64,000 nucleotides of DNA from Cellvibrio fontiphilus_A (lineage in GTDB: Bacteria; Pseudomonadota; Gammaproteobacteria; Pseudomonadales; Cellvibrionaceae). Within the stretch, counting starts at the first letter, position 1. Every line of letters begins with the position of its first letter. Of the stretch, positions 1 to 8,466 are shown piece after piece. Under the pieces are notes generated by a model. The model ran no database searches, was not told the origin of the DNA, and was given only the letters and a program-made list of their open reading frames with translations. The DNA lies in contig NZ_JBHRTF010000004.1 in assembly GCF_042646205.1 (NCBI RefSeq), positions 620,001 to 684,000 of the forward strand, given 5' to 3'. A program made the position numbers and the translations under genes.

Positions 1-687
1 AATGGCCGCGTTTTGCGGCAGTGACAGCCCGAGTGATTCCACCATGCAGGCCATAGTGCTGGCGGTGCCCATGGTGTTGCAGGTGCCGGTGGAGCGGGAC
101 ATATCCGCTTCGGCATCCATAAATTCTTGCAGCGATATTTTGCCGGCCTTGTAGTCCTCGCTCATGCGCCAGACCAGGGTGCCGGAACCGACGTCTTTCC
201 CCTTGTGTTTGCCATTCAGCATGGGGCCGCCGGTGACCACAATGGTGGGCAGGTCGCAGCTGGCGGCGCCCATCACCAGTGCGGGTGTGGTTTTATCGCA
301 GCCGACCAAGAGGACTACACCGTCAATCGGGTTGCCGCGAATCGCTTCCTCTACATCCATCGCCGCCAAATTGCGGGTGAGCATGGCGCTCGGGCGCAGG
401 TTGGATTCACCGTTAGAAAATACCGGGAATTCCACCGGTACGCCGCCCGCTTCCAAGATGCCGCGGCGCACGCTTTCGGCCAAGTCGCGAAAGCTGCTAT
501 TGCAGGGGGTGAGTTCTGACCAGGTATTACAGATACCAATAATGGGTTTGCCCTGGAAATGATGTTCGGGGATGCCCTGATTCTTCATCCAGCTGCGGTA
601 CATAAAGCCGTTTTTGTCTTGCGTGCCAAACCATTGCGCGCTGCGCAGGGATTTATTGGCCGGTCTGTTGTTATTGTCTTGGCTCAT
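1..687 (-). CDS. L-arabonate dehydratase (IlvD/Edd family), C-terminus cut by window edge
   Basis: Only the first 229 codons lie in the window; the gene runs off the left edge. The IlvD/Edd family dehydrates sugar acids and dihydroxy acids with an iron-sulfur cluster and Mg2+. The three cluster cysteines are visible: C62 in ELTPCN, C130 in VGCDKTTP and C203 in STGTCNTMG. They sit three residues after Cys59, Cys127 and Cys200 of Rhizobium arabonate dehydratase as I recall it. D131-K132 after C130 would bind Mg2+. The start at 687 gives MSQDNNNRPANKSLRSAQWF. It is divergent from the arabinose block and its upstream region carries the shared operator motif, so L-arabonate is the favoured substrate. 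Xylonate, galactonate or a related acid cannot be excluded. Confidence 0.85.
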   Translation of the reverse strand, partial: MSQDNNNRPANKSLRSAQWFGTQDKNGFMYRSWMKNQGIPEHHFQGKPIIGICNTWSELTPCNSSFRDLAESVRRGILEAGGVPVEFPVFSNGESNLRPSAMLTRNLAAMDVEEAIRGNPIDGVVLLVGCDKTTPALVMGAASCDLPTIVVTGGPMLNGKHKGKDVGSGTLVWRMSEDYKAGKISLQEFMDAEADMSRSTGTCNTMGTASTMACMVESLGLSLPQNAAI

Positions 688-788
688 AGGGGCTACTTCG
701 TTAATACGCCACGCCAGTGGAATCTGTCTCTTTGCCCATTGCCCATATCTAACATTGATAAAGAAGCATTGAGAACAGATGATTATTA

Positions 789-805
789 TTAATGTATTAC
801 AATAT
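789..805. promoter_or_regulatory. Putative arabinose operator, dehydratase side of divergent promoter
   Basis: TTAATGT-ATT-ACAATAT. The right half is a perfect match to the window-wide ATATTGT-N3-ACAATAT palindrome and the left half is degenerate. It lies about 100 bp upstream of the arabonate dehydratase start. Confidence 0.5.
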
Positions 806-988
806 AAGTTTTTGGCATCCTTACCTGCAATCCAAAAGGCGCGAATTTACGAACAATAACCAGTGGCTGTTTACCGCGCCTGTTATCGGTGCAGGTAAGT
901 CAGACAAGCTATGGTTTGCTGCCTTGTTGGTAGATCTCGCCAGCGGGTGAAAACCCGCAAGGTAAAAAAATGAAAGGGATGCTTGATT

Positions 989-1005
989 TAATTGTATTAT
1001 AATAT
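989..1005. promoter_or_regulatory. Putative arabinose operator, GH43/ara side of divergent promoter
   Basis: TAATTGT-ATT-ATAATAT, a close match to the shared palindrome, about 125 bp upstream of the GH43 start. The rest of 688-1128 shows no convincing gene. Confidence 0.55.
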
Positions 1006-1128
1006 CAATATAAATCAACCCCTCGGATGGCTCAGGTGCAAATCTGCTCCGGCTTATAGAGGTGGTGGGCCGCTGCTGTGGGTGGTGGTCACAATAAACA
1101 GAAAAAATACAAGCGAGAGGAATTCCCT

Positions 1129-2103
1129 ATGCGTTCATTACTCAAGCCTCTGGTGGTTGCGGCGGCAAGTTGTTGCGCGGCCCTAACCCAGGCAGCCAAC
1201 CCCATATTTACCGACGTATTTACCGCTGACCCCGCCGCCTTGGTACACGATGGCAAGGTTTACCTGTATGCCGGTCACGATGAAGCCAAAGACAACACCA
1301 AGTTCTTTGAAATGCACGAGTGGCTGGTTTACTCCTCCGACGACATGGCCAATTGGGAAGCCCACGGCCCGCTGTTAAAAGTGAAAGATTTCAAATGGGC
1401 CAAAGGCGATGCCTGGGCCAGCCAGGTGATTGAGCGCGATGGCAAGTTCTACTGGTACATCACCGCGCGCCACAACGACACCAAGCCCGGTTTTGCTATA
1501 GGTGTGGCGGTAGGTGACAGCCCGCTCGGGCCATTTAAAGATGCACGCGGCAGCGCGCTGATCACTAACGATATGACCACCGCCACCAAAAATGACTGGG
1601 ATGATATCGACCCTTCCGTGTGGATCGATGATGACGGTCAGGCCTATTTGTTCTGGGGTAATACCAAGGCCTATTACGCCAAGCTCAAGAAAAACATGAT
1701 CGAGCTGGATGGCCCGATCATCGAGATCAAAGATCTGCCGGAATTCACCGAGGCCATCTGGATTCACAAGCACCAGGGCAATTTCTACTTATCCTATGCG
1801 ATGGGTTTCCCGGAGAAAATCGGCTACGCCATGAGCAAAAGCATCAATGGCCCCTGGGAATATAAAGGCATATTGAACGAGGTGGCGGGCAATACCCCAA
1901 CCAACCACCAGTCCATCATCACCTTTAACAACAAGCATTACTTTATTTACCACACCGGCGCCGGTCGCCCGGATGGCGGCCAATACCGTCGCTCGGTGAG
2001 CATTGATGAGCTGTTTTACAACCCGGACGGCACCATCAAGCGCATCATCATGACCAGTGAAGGTGTTAGCGCAAACAAAGCGGTAAAACCGGCGAAAAAA
2101 TAA
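1129..2103 (+). CDS. Secreted GH43 glycosidase, probable alpha-L-arabinofuranosidase
   Basis: A 324-residue single-domain GH43 five-bladed propeller. ATG 1129 is chosen because GAGAGG lies 8 bp upstream and a clean signal peptide follows (MRSLLKPLVVAAASCCAALTQA). The three GH43 carboxylates are visible: base D34 (TADPAAL), pKa modulator D161 (DIDPSVW) and acid E208 (FTEAIW). The YLYAGHDE segment belongs to the arabinofuranosidase/xylosidase side of the family rather than the arabinanase side. It is probably periplasmic, since there is no lipobox and no accessory domain. It is the first gene of the arabinose block, and araB follows 133 bp later with its own operator. Exact linkage specificity cannot be read from sequence. 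Confidence 0.85.
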   Translation: MRSLLKPLVVAAASCCAALTQAANPIFTDVFTADPAALVHDGKVYLYAGHDEAKDNTKFFEMHEWLVYSSDDMANWEAHGPLLKVKDFKWAKGDAWASQVIERDGKFYWYITARHNDTKPGFAIGVAVGDSPLGPFKDARGSALITNDMTTATKNDWDDIDPSVWIDDDGQAYLFWGNTKAYYAKLKKNMIELDGPIIEIKDLPEFTEAIWIHKHQGNFYLSYAMGFPEKIGYAMSKSINGPWEYKGILNEVAGNTPTNHQSIITFNNKHYFIYHTGAGRPDGGQYRRSVSIDELFYNPDGTIKRIIMTSEGVSANKAVKPAKK

Positions 2104-2163
2104 GGTTTCCTACGGCATCCAGCCCCCTAAAACCAATTGACAGGGGCTGGTCTTGCTGAGATT

Positions 2164-2180
2164 ATATTGTCATACAATAT
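2164..2180. promoter_or_regulatory. Putative arabinose operator upstream of araB (perfect palindrome)
   Basis: ATATTGT-CAT-ACAATAT, a perfect 7-bp inverted repeat with a 3-bp spacer, 57 bp before the araB start. It is the best example of the motif in the window and defines the consensus. Confidence 0.65.
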
Positions 2181-2236
2181 TAATATCCTTTGATGCGGCA
2201 ATAGCCCATTAAAACAGTACAACAATAGGTGAAGTT

Positions 2237-3916
2237 ATGACGTCCTACGCCTTGGGGCTGGATTACGGTTCTGATTCGGTGCGTGCACTGCTGGTAGATG
2301 CCCTGAGCGGCAAAGAAGTGGCCAGCCATGTGGTTTATTACCCCCGCTGGAAAAAAGGTTTGTTTTGTGTGCCCGCCAAAGACCAGTTCCGCCAGCACCC
2401 GCTGGACTACCTGGAAAGCCTGGAGCAGGTAGTGCAAGGCCTGTGGGATAAAGCGCCCGCCGGCGCCGCTGCGCAGGTAGTCGGTATAGGTTTTGATACC
2501 ACCGGCTCCACCCCTGTAGCGGTGGATAGCGAAGGTGTTGCCCTCGCACTCAAACCGGAATTTGCCGACAACCCCAACGCCATGTTTGTGCTCTGGAAAG
2601 ACCACACCGCGGTGAAAGAGGCGCAGGAAATTACTGCTGCTGCCAATAAGGCTGCAGAAAACTATCTGAAATACGAAGGCGGGATTTATTCCTCCGAGTG
2701 GTTCTGGGCCAAAACCCTGCACGTACTGCGTGAAGATGCTGCCGTCGCTAAAGCTGCCTACCTCTGGGTAGAGCATTGCGATTGGATGTCGGCGGTGCTG
2801 ACTGGCACGACTCATCCATCCAAATTGCGTATGGGCCGCTGCGCCACTGGCCACAAACTCATGTGGCACGAAAGCTGGGGCGGTTATCCACCCAATGATT
2901 TTTTTGTCGGCATTGATCCGCTGTTGGATGGCCTGCGCGACAAGTTGCCTGCAGAAACCTTTACTTCTGACCAAACCTGCGGCCAATTGATTGGTGAATG
3001 GGCTGAGCGCTTGGGGCTGCCGGTTGGCACTCCCGTGAGCTTCAGTGCCTTCGACTGCCATATGGGCGCGGTCGCCGCCAATGTAAAACCCGGCGTGCTT
3101 ACCAAAATCATGGGCACCTCCACCTGCGACATTACCGTCGCTACCTACGAAGAAATTGGCGATAAATGCATCGCCGGTATTTGCGGTCAGGTTGATGGTT
3201 CAGTCACCCCCGGTTATGTCGGCTTGGAAGCAGGGCAGTCGGCCTTTGGCGACTTGTATGCTTGGTTCCGCAATCTGGTGAACTGGCCGGTACAAAATTT
3301 GTTGGCCAATTCAGCACTGCTGGATGACGCGACCAAACAAAAACTCGCCGAAGAAATTGAAAACAACACCATCGTAGCTTTAAGCAAAGCGGCGAGTGAA
3401 TTAGCGATTGGCGAAAGTGGCATTACCGCACTGGATTGGGTAAACGGCCGCCGCACACCTGATGCCGACCAAACCGTGGCCATGGCCATTGCCGGTTTAA
3501 AAATGGGCAGCAGTGCACCGCATATTTTCCGCGCCTTGGTGGAAGCAACTGCTTACGGCGCACGCGCGATTATCGAACGCTTTAAACAAGAAGGTGTGGC
3601 GATTAATTCGGTGGTGGCGATTGGTGGCATCTCCAAAAAATCCGATTTTGTAATGCAAACCTGCGCTGACGTGTGGAACTGCCCGATTGAAGTATTGGAG
3701 AGCGAACAAAGTTGTGCCTTAGGCGCAGCGATTTTTGCAGCGGTAGTAGGTGGTGTTTATCCAAGTGTTGAAGCGGCGCAAAAAGTCATGGCGTCCAGCG
3801 TGTGCAAAACCTATCAGCCCAACGCACAAGCAGCTGCGGCTTACGAAGCTTTGTATCAACAATATTTAACGCTCGCCGCGTTTGAAAACAATGGCGGTGT
3901 GGGAGGTAAAGCCTAA
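2237..3916 (+). CDS. araB: L-ribulokinase AraB
   Basis: 559 residues, the usual AraB length, FGGY kinase fold. It phosphorylates L-ribulose to L-ribulose 5-phosphate in the cytoplasm. The N-terminal nucleotide-binding segment is GLDYGSDSVRALLVD (7-21). The AraB-type substrate region has DTTGSTP (87-93) and LWKDHT (119-124). D273 in FSAFDCHMG is the expected catalytic base. AGGTGAAG lies just upstream of ATG 2237. The stop overlaps the araD start by one base (TAATG), so the two are probably translationally coupled. Its own palindromic operator lies at 2164-2180. Confidence 0.95.
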   Translation: MTSYALGLDYGSDSVRALLVDALSGKEVASHVVYYPRWKKGLFCVPAKDQFRQHPLDYLESLEQVVQGLWDKAPAGAAAQVVGIGFDTTGSTPVAVDSEGVALALKPEFADNPNAMFVLWKDHTAVKEAQEITAAANKAAENYLKYEGGIYSSEWFWAKTLHVLREDAAVAKAAYLWVEHCDWMSAVLTGTTHPSKLRMGRCATGHKLMWHESWGGYPPNDFFVGIDPLLDGLRDKLPAETFTSDQTCGQLIGEWAERLGLPVGTPVSFSAFDCHMGAVAANVKPGVLTKIMGTSTCDITVATYEEIGDKCIAGICGQVDGSVTPGYVGLEAGQSAFGDLYAWFRNLVNWPVQNLLANSALLDDATKQKLAEEIENNTIVALSKAASELAIGESGITALDWVNGRRTPDADQTVAMAIAGLKMGSSAPHIFRALVEATAYGARAIIERFKQEGVAINSVVAIGGISKKSDFVMQTCADVWNCPIEVLESEQSCALGAAIFAAVVGGVYPSVEAAQKVMASSVCKTYQPNAQAAAAYEALYQQYLTLAAFENNGGVGGKA

Positions 3917-4608
3917 TGAGCTACACCGAATTAAAACGCGAAGTGTTTGAAGCCAACATGGAATTAAACCGCCGCAATTTGGTGGTGTATACCTGGGGCA
4001 ATGTCTCGCAAATTGATCGCGCCAAAGGCGTGATTGCGATTAAACCCAGCGGTGTGGCCTATGAAGTCATGACACCGGAAGACATAGTGATTGTGGATTT
4101 GGAAAATAACATCGTGGAGGGCAAGATGCGCCCGTCTTCCGATACCAAAACCCACACCCATTTGTATCGCCATTTTGAAACCATTGGCGGCGTTACTCAC
4201 ACTCACTCCACTTATGCGACCGCTTGGGCACAAACCCAGCAGGCTATTCCCTGCTACGGCACCACCCATGCGGATTACGCCTACGGTGAAATTCCTTGCA
4301 CAGCGGTAATGACCGATGCGCAAATTGAACGCGATTACGAAGAGGAAACCGGCGTACAAATTACCGATTGTTTTAAGGATCGCAGCCCGATTGAAGTACC
4401 TATGGTAATTGTGGCCGGTCATGCGCCCTTTACCTGGGGCAAGAACGGTGCCGATGCGGTTTATCACGCGGTGATTCTGGAAGAAATTGCGCGCATGGCC
4501 TATTTGACCAAAACCCTGCAGCAAAACACACCGCCATTAAAACAGGGCATTGTGGATAAACATTATTTACGCAAGCACGGAAAAAATGCCTATTACGGGC
4601 AAAAGTAA
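3916..4608 (+). CDS. araD: L-ribulose-5-phosphate 4-epimerase AraD
   Basis: 230 residues, class II aldolase/epimerase fold. It converts L-ribulose 5-phosphate to D-xylulose 5-phosphate, feeding the pentose phosphate pathway. Residues correspond to E. coli AraD: D76 (PSSDTK), zinc ligands H95 and H97 (THTH) and H169 (AGHAPFTWG), and proton-transfer D120 (THADYAYG). The start overlaps the araB stop by one base, and GGGAGG within the end of araB serves as ribosome binding site. araA follows 90 bp later. Confidence 0.95.
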   Translation: MSYTELKREVFEANMELNRRNLVVYTWGNVSQIDRAKGVIAIKPSGVAYEVMTPEDIVIVDLENNIVEGKMRPSSDTKTHTHLYRHFETIGGVTHTHSTYATAWAQTQQAIPCYGTTHADYAYGEIPCTAVMTDAQIERDYEEETGVQITDCFKDRSPIEVPMVIVAGHAPFTWGKNGADAVYHAVILEEIARMAYLTKTLQQNTPPLKQGIVDKHYLRKHGKNAYYGQK

Positions 4609-4698
4609 CATTTATTAACTTCGGTAAGTTGGGCAGCCATGCCCAACAAAAAAATTGTAACCACAAAAAAATTGAACCTATTTCCTGAGGAAAACAGC

Positions 4699-6216
4699 AT
4701 GAAAATTTACGGCGACAAAGAAGTCTGGTTGGTTACCGGCTCACAACATTTGTACGGCCCTGGCGTATTAAAACAAGTCGCCGAGAACAGCCAAAAAATC
4801 GCAGCGGGTTTAACCGAGTCCAACAATATTTCCATCAAAATTGTTGCGCAAGAAACGGTGAAATCACCCGCAGAAATTTTGGCGGTATGCCAAGCGGCGA
4901 ATAGCAACCCGAATTGTGTTGGCCTGATTTTGTGGATGCACACTTTCAGCCCCGCAAAAATGTGGATTGCTGGTCTGACTGCACTGAACAAGCCCTACAT
5001 GCACCTGCACACCCAGTTCAACGCCGAGCTGCCGTTTGCTGAAATTAATATGCATTTTATGAACCTCAACCAATCTGCCCACGGCGACCGCGAATTTGGT
5101 CACGTAAGCACCCGTTTGCGTCAAGAGCGCAAAGTGGTGGTGGGACACTGGGCGACTGAATCTGTGCAAAAACAAATCGACAGCTGGTGCCGCGTCGCTA
5201 TGGGTTGGTACGCCAGCCAGAATTTAAAAGTGGCCCGCTTTGGCGACAACATGCGTCAAGTAGCGGTAACCGATGGCGATAAAGTTGCTGCACAAATTAA
5301 ATTTGGTTACGAAGTTCACGCCTATGGTTTGGGCGATTTGCAAAAAGTAGTAGATGCTGTGACCGACGAACAAGTCGCGGCACAAATTGAAATCTACAAA
5401 AAAGAATACGATGTAAACCCGGCGATTTTTGATGATGCACATCAATACCAAATGCTGAAAAACGAAGCGCGTTTGGAATTGGGTATGTTGAAATTTTTAA
5501 CCGATGGCGGCTTTGGTGCATTCACCAACTGCTTTGAAAACCTGACCGGTTTAACCAACCTGCCTGGTTTGGCTACCCAGCGTTTGATGGCGGCTGGTTT
5601 TGGTTACGGCGGTGAAGGCGATTGGAAAACTGCGGCCATGGTGCACATTTGTAAAGTCATGTCTAAAGGCCGCGTGGGTGGTTCATCCTTTATGGAAGAC
5701 TACACCTATCACTTTGGTGCCGTTAATGTTGGTGGAGTGGATCAGGTTCTGGGTGCGCACATGTTGGAAGTTTGCCCAAGCATCGCAGCTGCCAAACCAA
5801 AACTGGAAGTGCATTTGCACACCATTGGTTGCCGCAACGACATCGCCCGTTTGATTTTCACCGGTAAAGCTGGCCCGGCGCTGTGTATTTCGCTGATCGA
5901 TATCGGCACTCGCTTCCGTGTAATCATCAACGAAGTGGATACCGTAAACCCACCACAAGAATTGCCTAACCTGCCAGTGGCAAAAGCCCTGTGGGAGCCG
6001 CGCCCCAATTTGGAAATTTCCGCCGCTGCCTGGATTCAAGCCGGTGGTGCACACCACAGCGCTTACACCCAGGGTGTAACGGCTGACGAGATTGTGGATT
6101 ACGCGGAAATGGCTGGCATTGAAGCGGTTGTGATTGGTGCCGATACCACGGTGCGCAATTTCAAAACCGAATTGCGCCACAACGCGGCTTACTATCATTT
6201 GAAAGATGGTGTGTAA
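4699..6216 (+). CDS. araA: L-arabinose isomerase AraA
   Basis: 505 residues; isomerises L-arabinose to L-ribulose. ATG 4699 is chosen over an in-frame ATG at 4639 because TGAGGA lies 7 bp upstream and the protein then starts MKIYGDKEVWLVTGSQHLYG, as family members do. Mn2+ ligands are visible: E306 (GGEGDW), E333 (FMEDYTYHF), H354 (GAHMLEV, shifted by a four-residue insertion relative to E. coli H350) and the HH pair at 452-453 (GGAHHSAY). A perfect 17-bp hairpin follows at 6224-6261. Confidence 0.96.
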   Translation: MKIYGDKEVWLVTGSQHLYGPGVLKQVAENSQKIAAGLTESNNISIKIVAQETVKSPAEILAVCQAANSNPNCVGLILWMHTFSPAKMWIAGLTALNKPYMHLHTQFNAELPFAEINMHFMNLNQSAHGDREFGHVSTRLRQERKVVVGHWATESVQKQIDSWCRVAMGWYASQNLKVARFGDNMRQVAVTDGDKVAAQIKFGYEVHAYGLGDLQKVVDAVTDEQVAAQIEIYKKEYDVNPAIFDDAHQYQMLKNEARLELGMLKFLTDGGFGAFTNCFENLTGLTNLPGLATQRLMAAGFGYGGEGDWKTAAMVHICKVMSKGRVGGSSFMEDYTYHFGAVNVGGVDQVLGAHMLEVCPSIAAAKPKLEVHLHTIGCRNDIARLIFTGKAGPALCISLIDIGTRFRVIINEVDTVNPPQELPNLPVAKALWEPRPNLEISAAAWIQAGGAHHSAYTQGVTADEIVDYAEMAGIEAVVIGADTTVRNFKTELRHNAAYYHLKDGV

Positions 6217-6223
6217 CCAAGCC

Positions 6224-6261
6224 TAATTTTAAGGGCGCAATTTATTGCGCCCTTAAAATTA
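6224..6261. terminator. Hairpin after araA
   Basis: Perfect 17-bp inverted repeat around a TTTA loop (TAATTTTAAGGGCGCAA and its complement). There is no long U-tract on the plus strand, so it may be a partial terminator or an mRNA-stabilising hairpin between araA and the HAD gene. Confidence 0.5.
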
Positions 6262-6305
6262 AAAATATGCTCTAATTTCTGCCTCAACGGCAAACAAGAG
6301 AGCAA

Positions 6306-6908
6306 ATGATGTACGACCAATATACTGCGCTGATTTTTGATATGGACGGCACGCTGGTGGACAGCGGCCAACTGCATGAGCATGCCTGGACTGCAACCCT
6401 GAATAAATACGGCATTCCCATTGATCGTGCCCTAATGCGTTCACTGGCCGGTGTGCCTACCAAAGGTACGATTGAAATCCTGCTGGAAAAATTTGGCATC
6501 ACCGCCAGCGCCAGTTTGGATGAAATGAACGATTTTAAAGAGCAAGTGGTGCACGACTCCATGCACCTCTATGTAAAACCAACGGCATTGATTGAAGTCG
6601 CCCAGCGCTACCACGGCAAAAAGCCCATGGCGATTGGCACCGGCGCCTACACCGAAGAAGCCAAAAAAATTCTGGCGCTCTGCGGTTTGGATAAATACAT
6701 AGATGCCGTAGTGGGAGCAGATCAGGTCGCCAACCCAAAACCGGCGCCCGATACTTTTTTACGCTGCGCCGAATTGTTAGGCGTAGAGCCAACCCAGTGT
6801 GTAGTGTTTGAAGACTCCAAGTTGGGTTTGCAAGCAGCCGCCAGTGCCGGTATGGCCGGAATTGATGTGCTCTTGGTACACGCGGTAGAAAATGATTATT
6901 TTTTGTAA
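6306..6908 (+). CDS. HAD-family phosphatase/phosphosugar mutase, YqaB-like
   Basis: 200 residues. HAD motif I IFDMDGTLVDS (10-20) supplies nucleophile D12 and acid/base D14. The later NPKPAPDTF and FEDSKLGLQAA stretches carry the motif III lysine and the Mg2+ aspartate. The small helical cap resembles beta-phosphoglucomutase/YqaB. Such proteins dephosphorylate or isomerise small sugar phosphates. Its position in the ara block suggests clearance of stray pentose or hexulose phosphates, which is inference. ATG 6306 and ATG 6309 are both possible starts. A REPIN follows before the transporter. Confidence 0.8.
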   Translation: MMYDQYTALIFDMDGTLVDSGQLHEHAWTATLNKYGIPIDRALMRSLAGVPTKGTIEILLEKFGITASASLDEMNDFKEQVVHDSMHLYVKPTALIEVAQRYHGKKPMAIGTGAYTEEAKKILALCGLDKYIDAVVGADQVANPKPAPDTFLRCAELLGVEPTQCVVFEDSKLGLQAAASAGMAGIDVLLVHAVENDYFL

Positions 6909-6912
6909 TTAA

Positions 6913-6998
6913 GTAGGTTGGAAGAGCGCAGCGACTTCCGACAATAATTTTCCGGCGCACGAACCTCTGTCGGAAGTCGCTGCGCTTTTCCAACCTGC
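6913..6998. repeat. REPIN-like palindrome, copy 1
   Basis: Two inverted REP-like hairpins. The left copy begins with GTAG and then GTTGGAAGAGCGCAGC, ending in CTTCCGAC. The right copy is its reverse complement and ends in CTGC, one base from CTAC. A GTAG head before an imperfect hairpin is typical of REPs linked to RAYT (TnpA_REP) transposases. Related elements lie at 57242-57339 and 59323-59612. Confidence 0.75.
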
Positions 6999-7051
6999 AT
7001 GCGTAATGCCGTTTTTCCCCAAGCTGTAAAAATTCACGAGGCAAAATAATA

Positions 7052-8425
7052 ATGCAATCAACCCCAGCAACTCATCCAACCAGTGAGAAGTTATCTATCT
7101 CTGAGAAAATCGGCTTTGGCGCTGGCGACATGGCGTTAAACGTTGTTATTTCCTCGATGATGTTGATCATCACTTTTTATTACACCGATATTTTTGGGTT
7201 GTCGCCCATGGATATGGGTATTTTATTTTTTACCGTGAAAGTGGTGGGCGCAGTTTCTGATTTGGTCATGGGCCAGATCACTGACCGGTTTACTTTTTTG
7301 CAAGGCCGCTATCGCCCCTGGTTATTGTGGTTGGCCGTTCCCTACGCGGTGAGCGTATTTTTTGTATTCACCACGCCCAACTGGGAATATGACGCTAAAT
7401 TAATTTGGGCTTACTCCACCTACATCATGATGACCTTGATTACTTCGGGTGTAGGCATTCCTTATATTTCTTTGCCGAGCGCACTCACCAGCGACCCCAA
7501 AGAAAAATTATCGGCCAATGGCTACCGTTTATTCCTCGCCAAAATTGGTGCCTTTATGGTGGCAGCGGTGGTTCCCGTAGTGTCGGGCATGTGGGAAGAC
7601 AAAGCACTGGGTTATCAAATTGCCATGGCGATTATGTCGTTTATCGGCGCCGTAATGTTTTTGTTCTGTTACTTCAACACTACCGAGCGCGTAACCCATG
7701 TTGTTGAGCCGCAGCCCTTGTGGTCGCAGTTTGTGCAACTGCTGAAAAATGACCAGTGGTTAATTTTGGTGGCGGTGTGTATTACCGGCACCATTGGTTA
7801 TGTTATTCGCGGTTCGGTTGCTATTTATTATGCCAAATATTATTTGGGTGGCGATGACGCGCTAGTCTCTGCATTTATTTCCACCGGGGTAGTGGCCGCT
7901 ATTTTGGCGATGATTGCCTCCACCTGGATCACCAAGGTGTACTGCAAAATTAATTTATTTCGCTACACCCAGTTATTGGTTGCACTCTTAAGCCTCGCGA
8001 TTTATTTCCTGGTTGGCCGCGAGGATGTGGTATTAGCCTTTGTGCTCTATTTTTTACTGTCGTTTGTGGTGGATTTACATGCGCCAGTGTTCTGGTCAAT
8101 TATTTCAGAGACCATCGACTACGGTCAGGTGAAAAATGGCAAGCGTGTATCCGGCTTTGCCTATGGTGGTATCTCCGTCGGCCAAAAGGCGGGTATGGGT
8201 ATTGCCGGTTTAATGGTGGGTTGGCTGCTGACTTATTTTGAATATGTTCCCAACCAAGAACAGTCCGATTTTTCCATGATGGGCATAGCGCTGATGCTGT
8301 CGATTATTCCGGGCGTTTTCCACGGGCTAATGGGCTTGCTGATGTTTATGTATCGCATCAATGACCGCTATTACGCTGAATTAAAACGCACCATGATTGT
8401 GAAAGGTTATATCGCACAGAATTAA
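7052..8425 (+). CDS. GPH-family sugar:cation symporter (MelB/XylP type)
   Basis: 457 residues, about 12 membrane segments, glycoside-pentoside-hexuronide:cation symporter. N-terminal EKIGFGAGDMALN and the paired aspartates of GAVSDLVMGQITDR are typical GPH features; in MelB these acidic residues bind the coupling cation. GAGG lies about 10 bp before ATG 7052. It sits between the ara catabolic genes and a cytoplasmic GH43, so it probably imports L-arabinose or short arabino-oligosaccharides across the inner membrane. The substrate is inferred from context. Confidence 0.88.
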   Translation: MQSTPATHPTSEKLSISEKIGFGAGDMALNVVISSMMLIITFYYTDIFGLSPMDMGILFFTVKVVGAVSDLVMGQITDRFTFLQGRYRPWLLWLAVPYAVSVFFVFTTPNWEYDAKLIWAYSTYIMMTLITSGVGIPYISLPSALTSDPKEKLSANGYRLFLAKIGAFMVAAVVPVVSGMWEDKALGYQIAMAIMSFIGAVMFLFCYFNTTERVTHVVEPQPLWSQFVQLLKNDQWLILVAVCITGTIGYVIRGSVAIYYAKYYLGGDDALVSAFISTGVVAAILAMIASTWITKVYCKINLFRYTQLLVALLSLAIYFLVGREDVVLAFVLYFLLSFVVDLHAPVFWSIISETIDYGQVKNGKRVSGFAYGGISVGQKAGMGIAGLMVGWLLTYFEYVPNQEQSDFSMMGIALMLSIIPGVFHGLMGLLMFMYRINDRYYAELKRTMIVKGYIAQN

Positions 8426-8466
8426 AACCGCTGTGCATAAAACAAAAAAATGTTTGGAGAGAATCT

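Noticed and set aside
2180..3061. Long minus-strand open frame antisense to araB
   Set aside because: araB is a full-length, motif-complete kinase on the other strand; the antisense frame has no recognisable domain or ribosome binding site.
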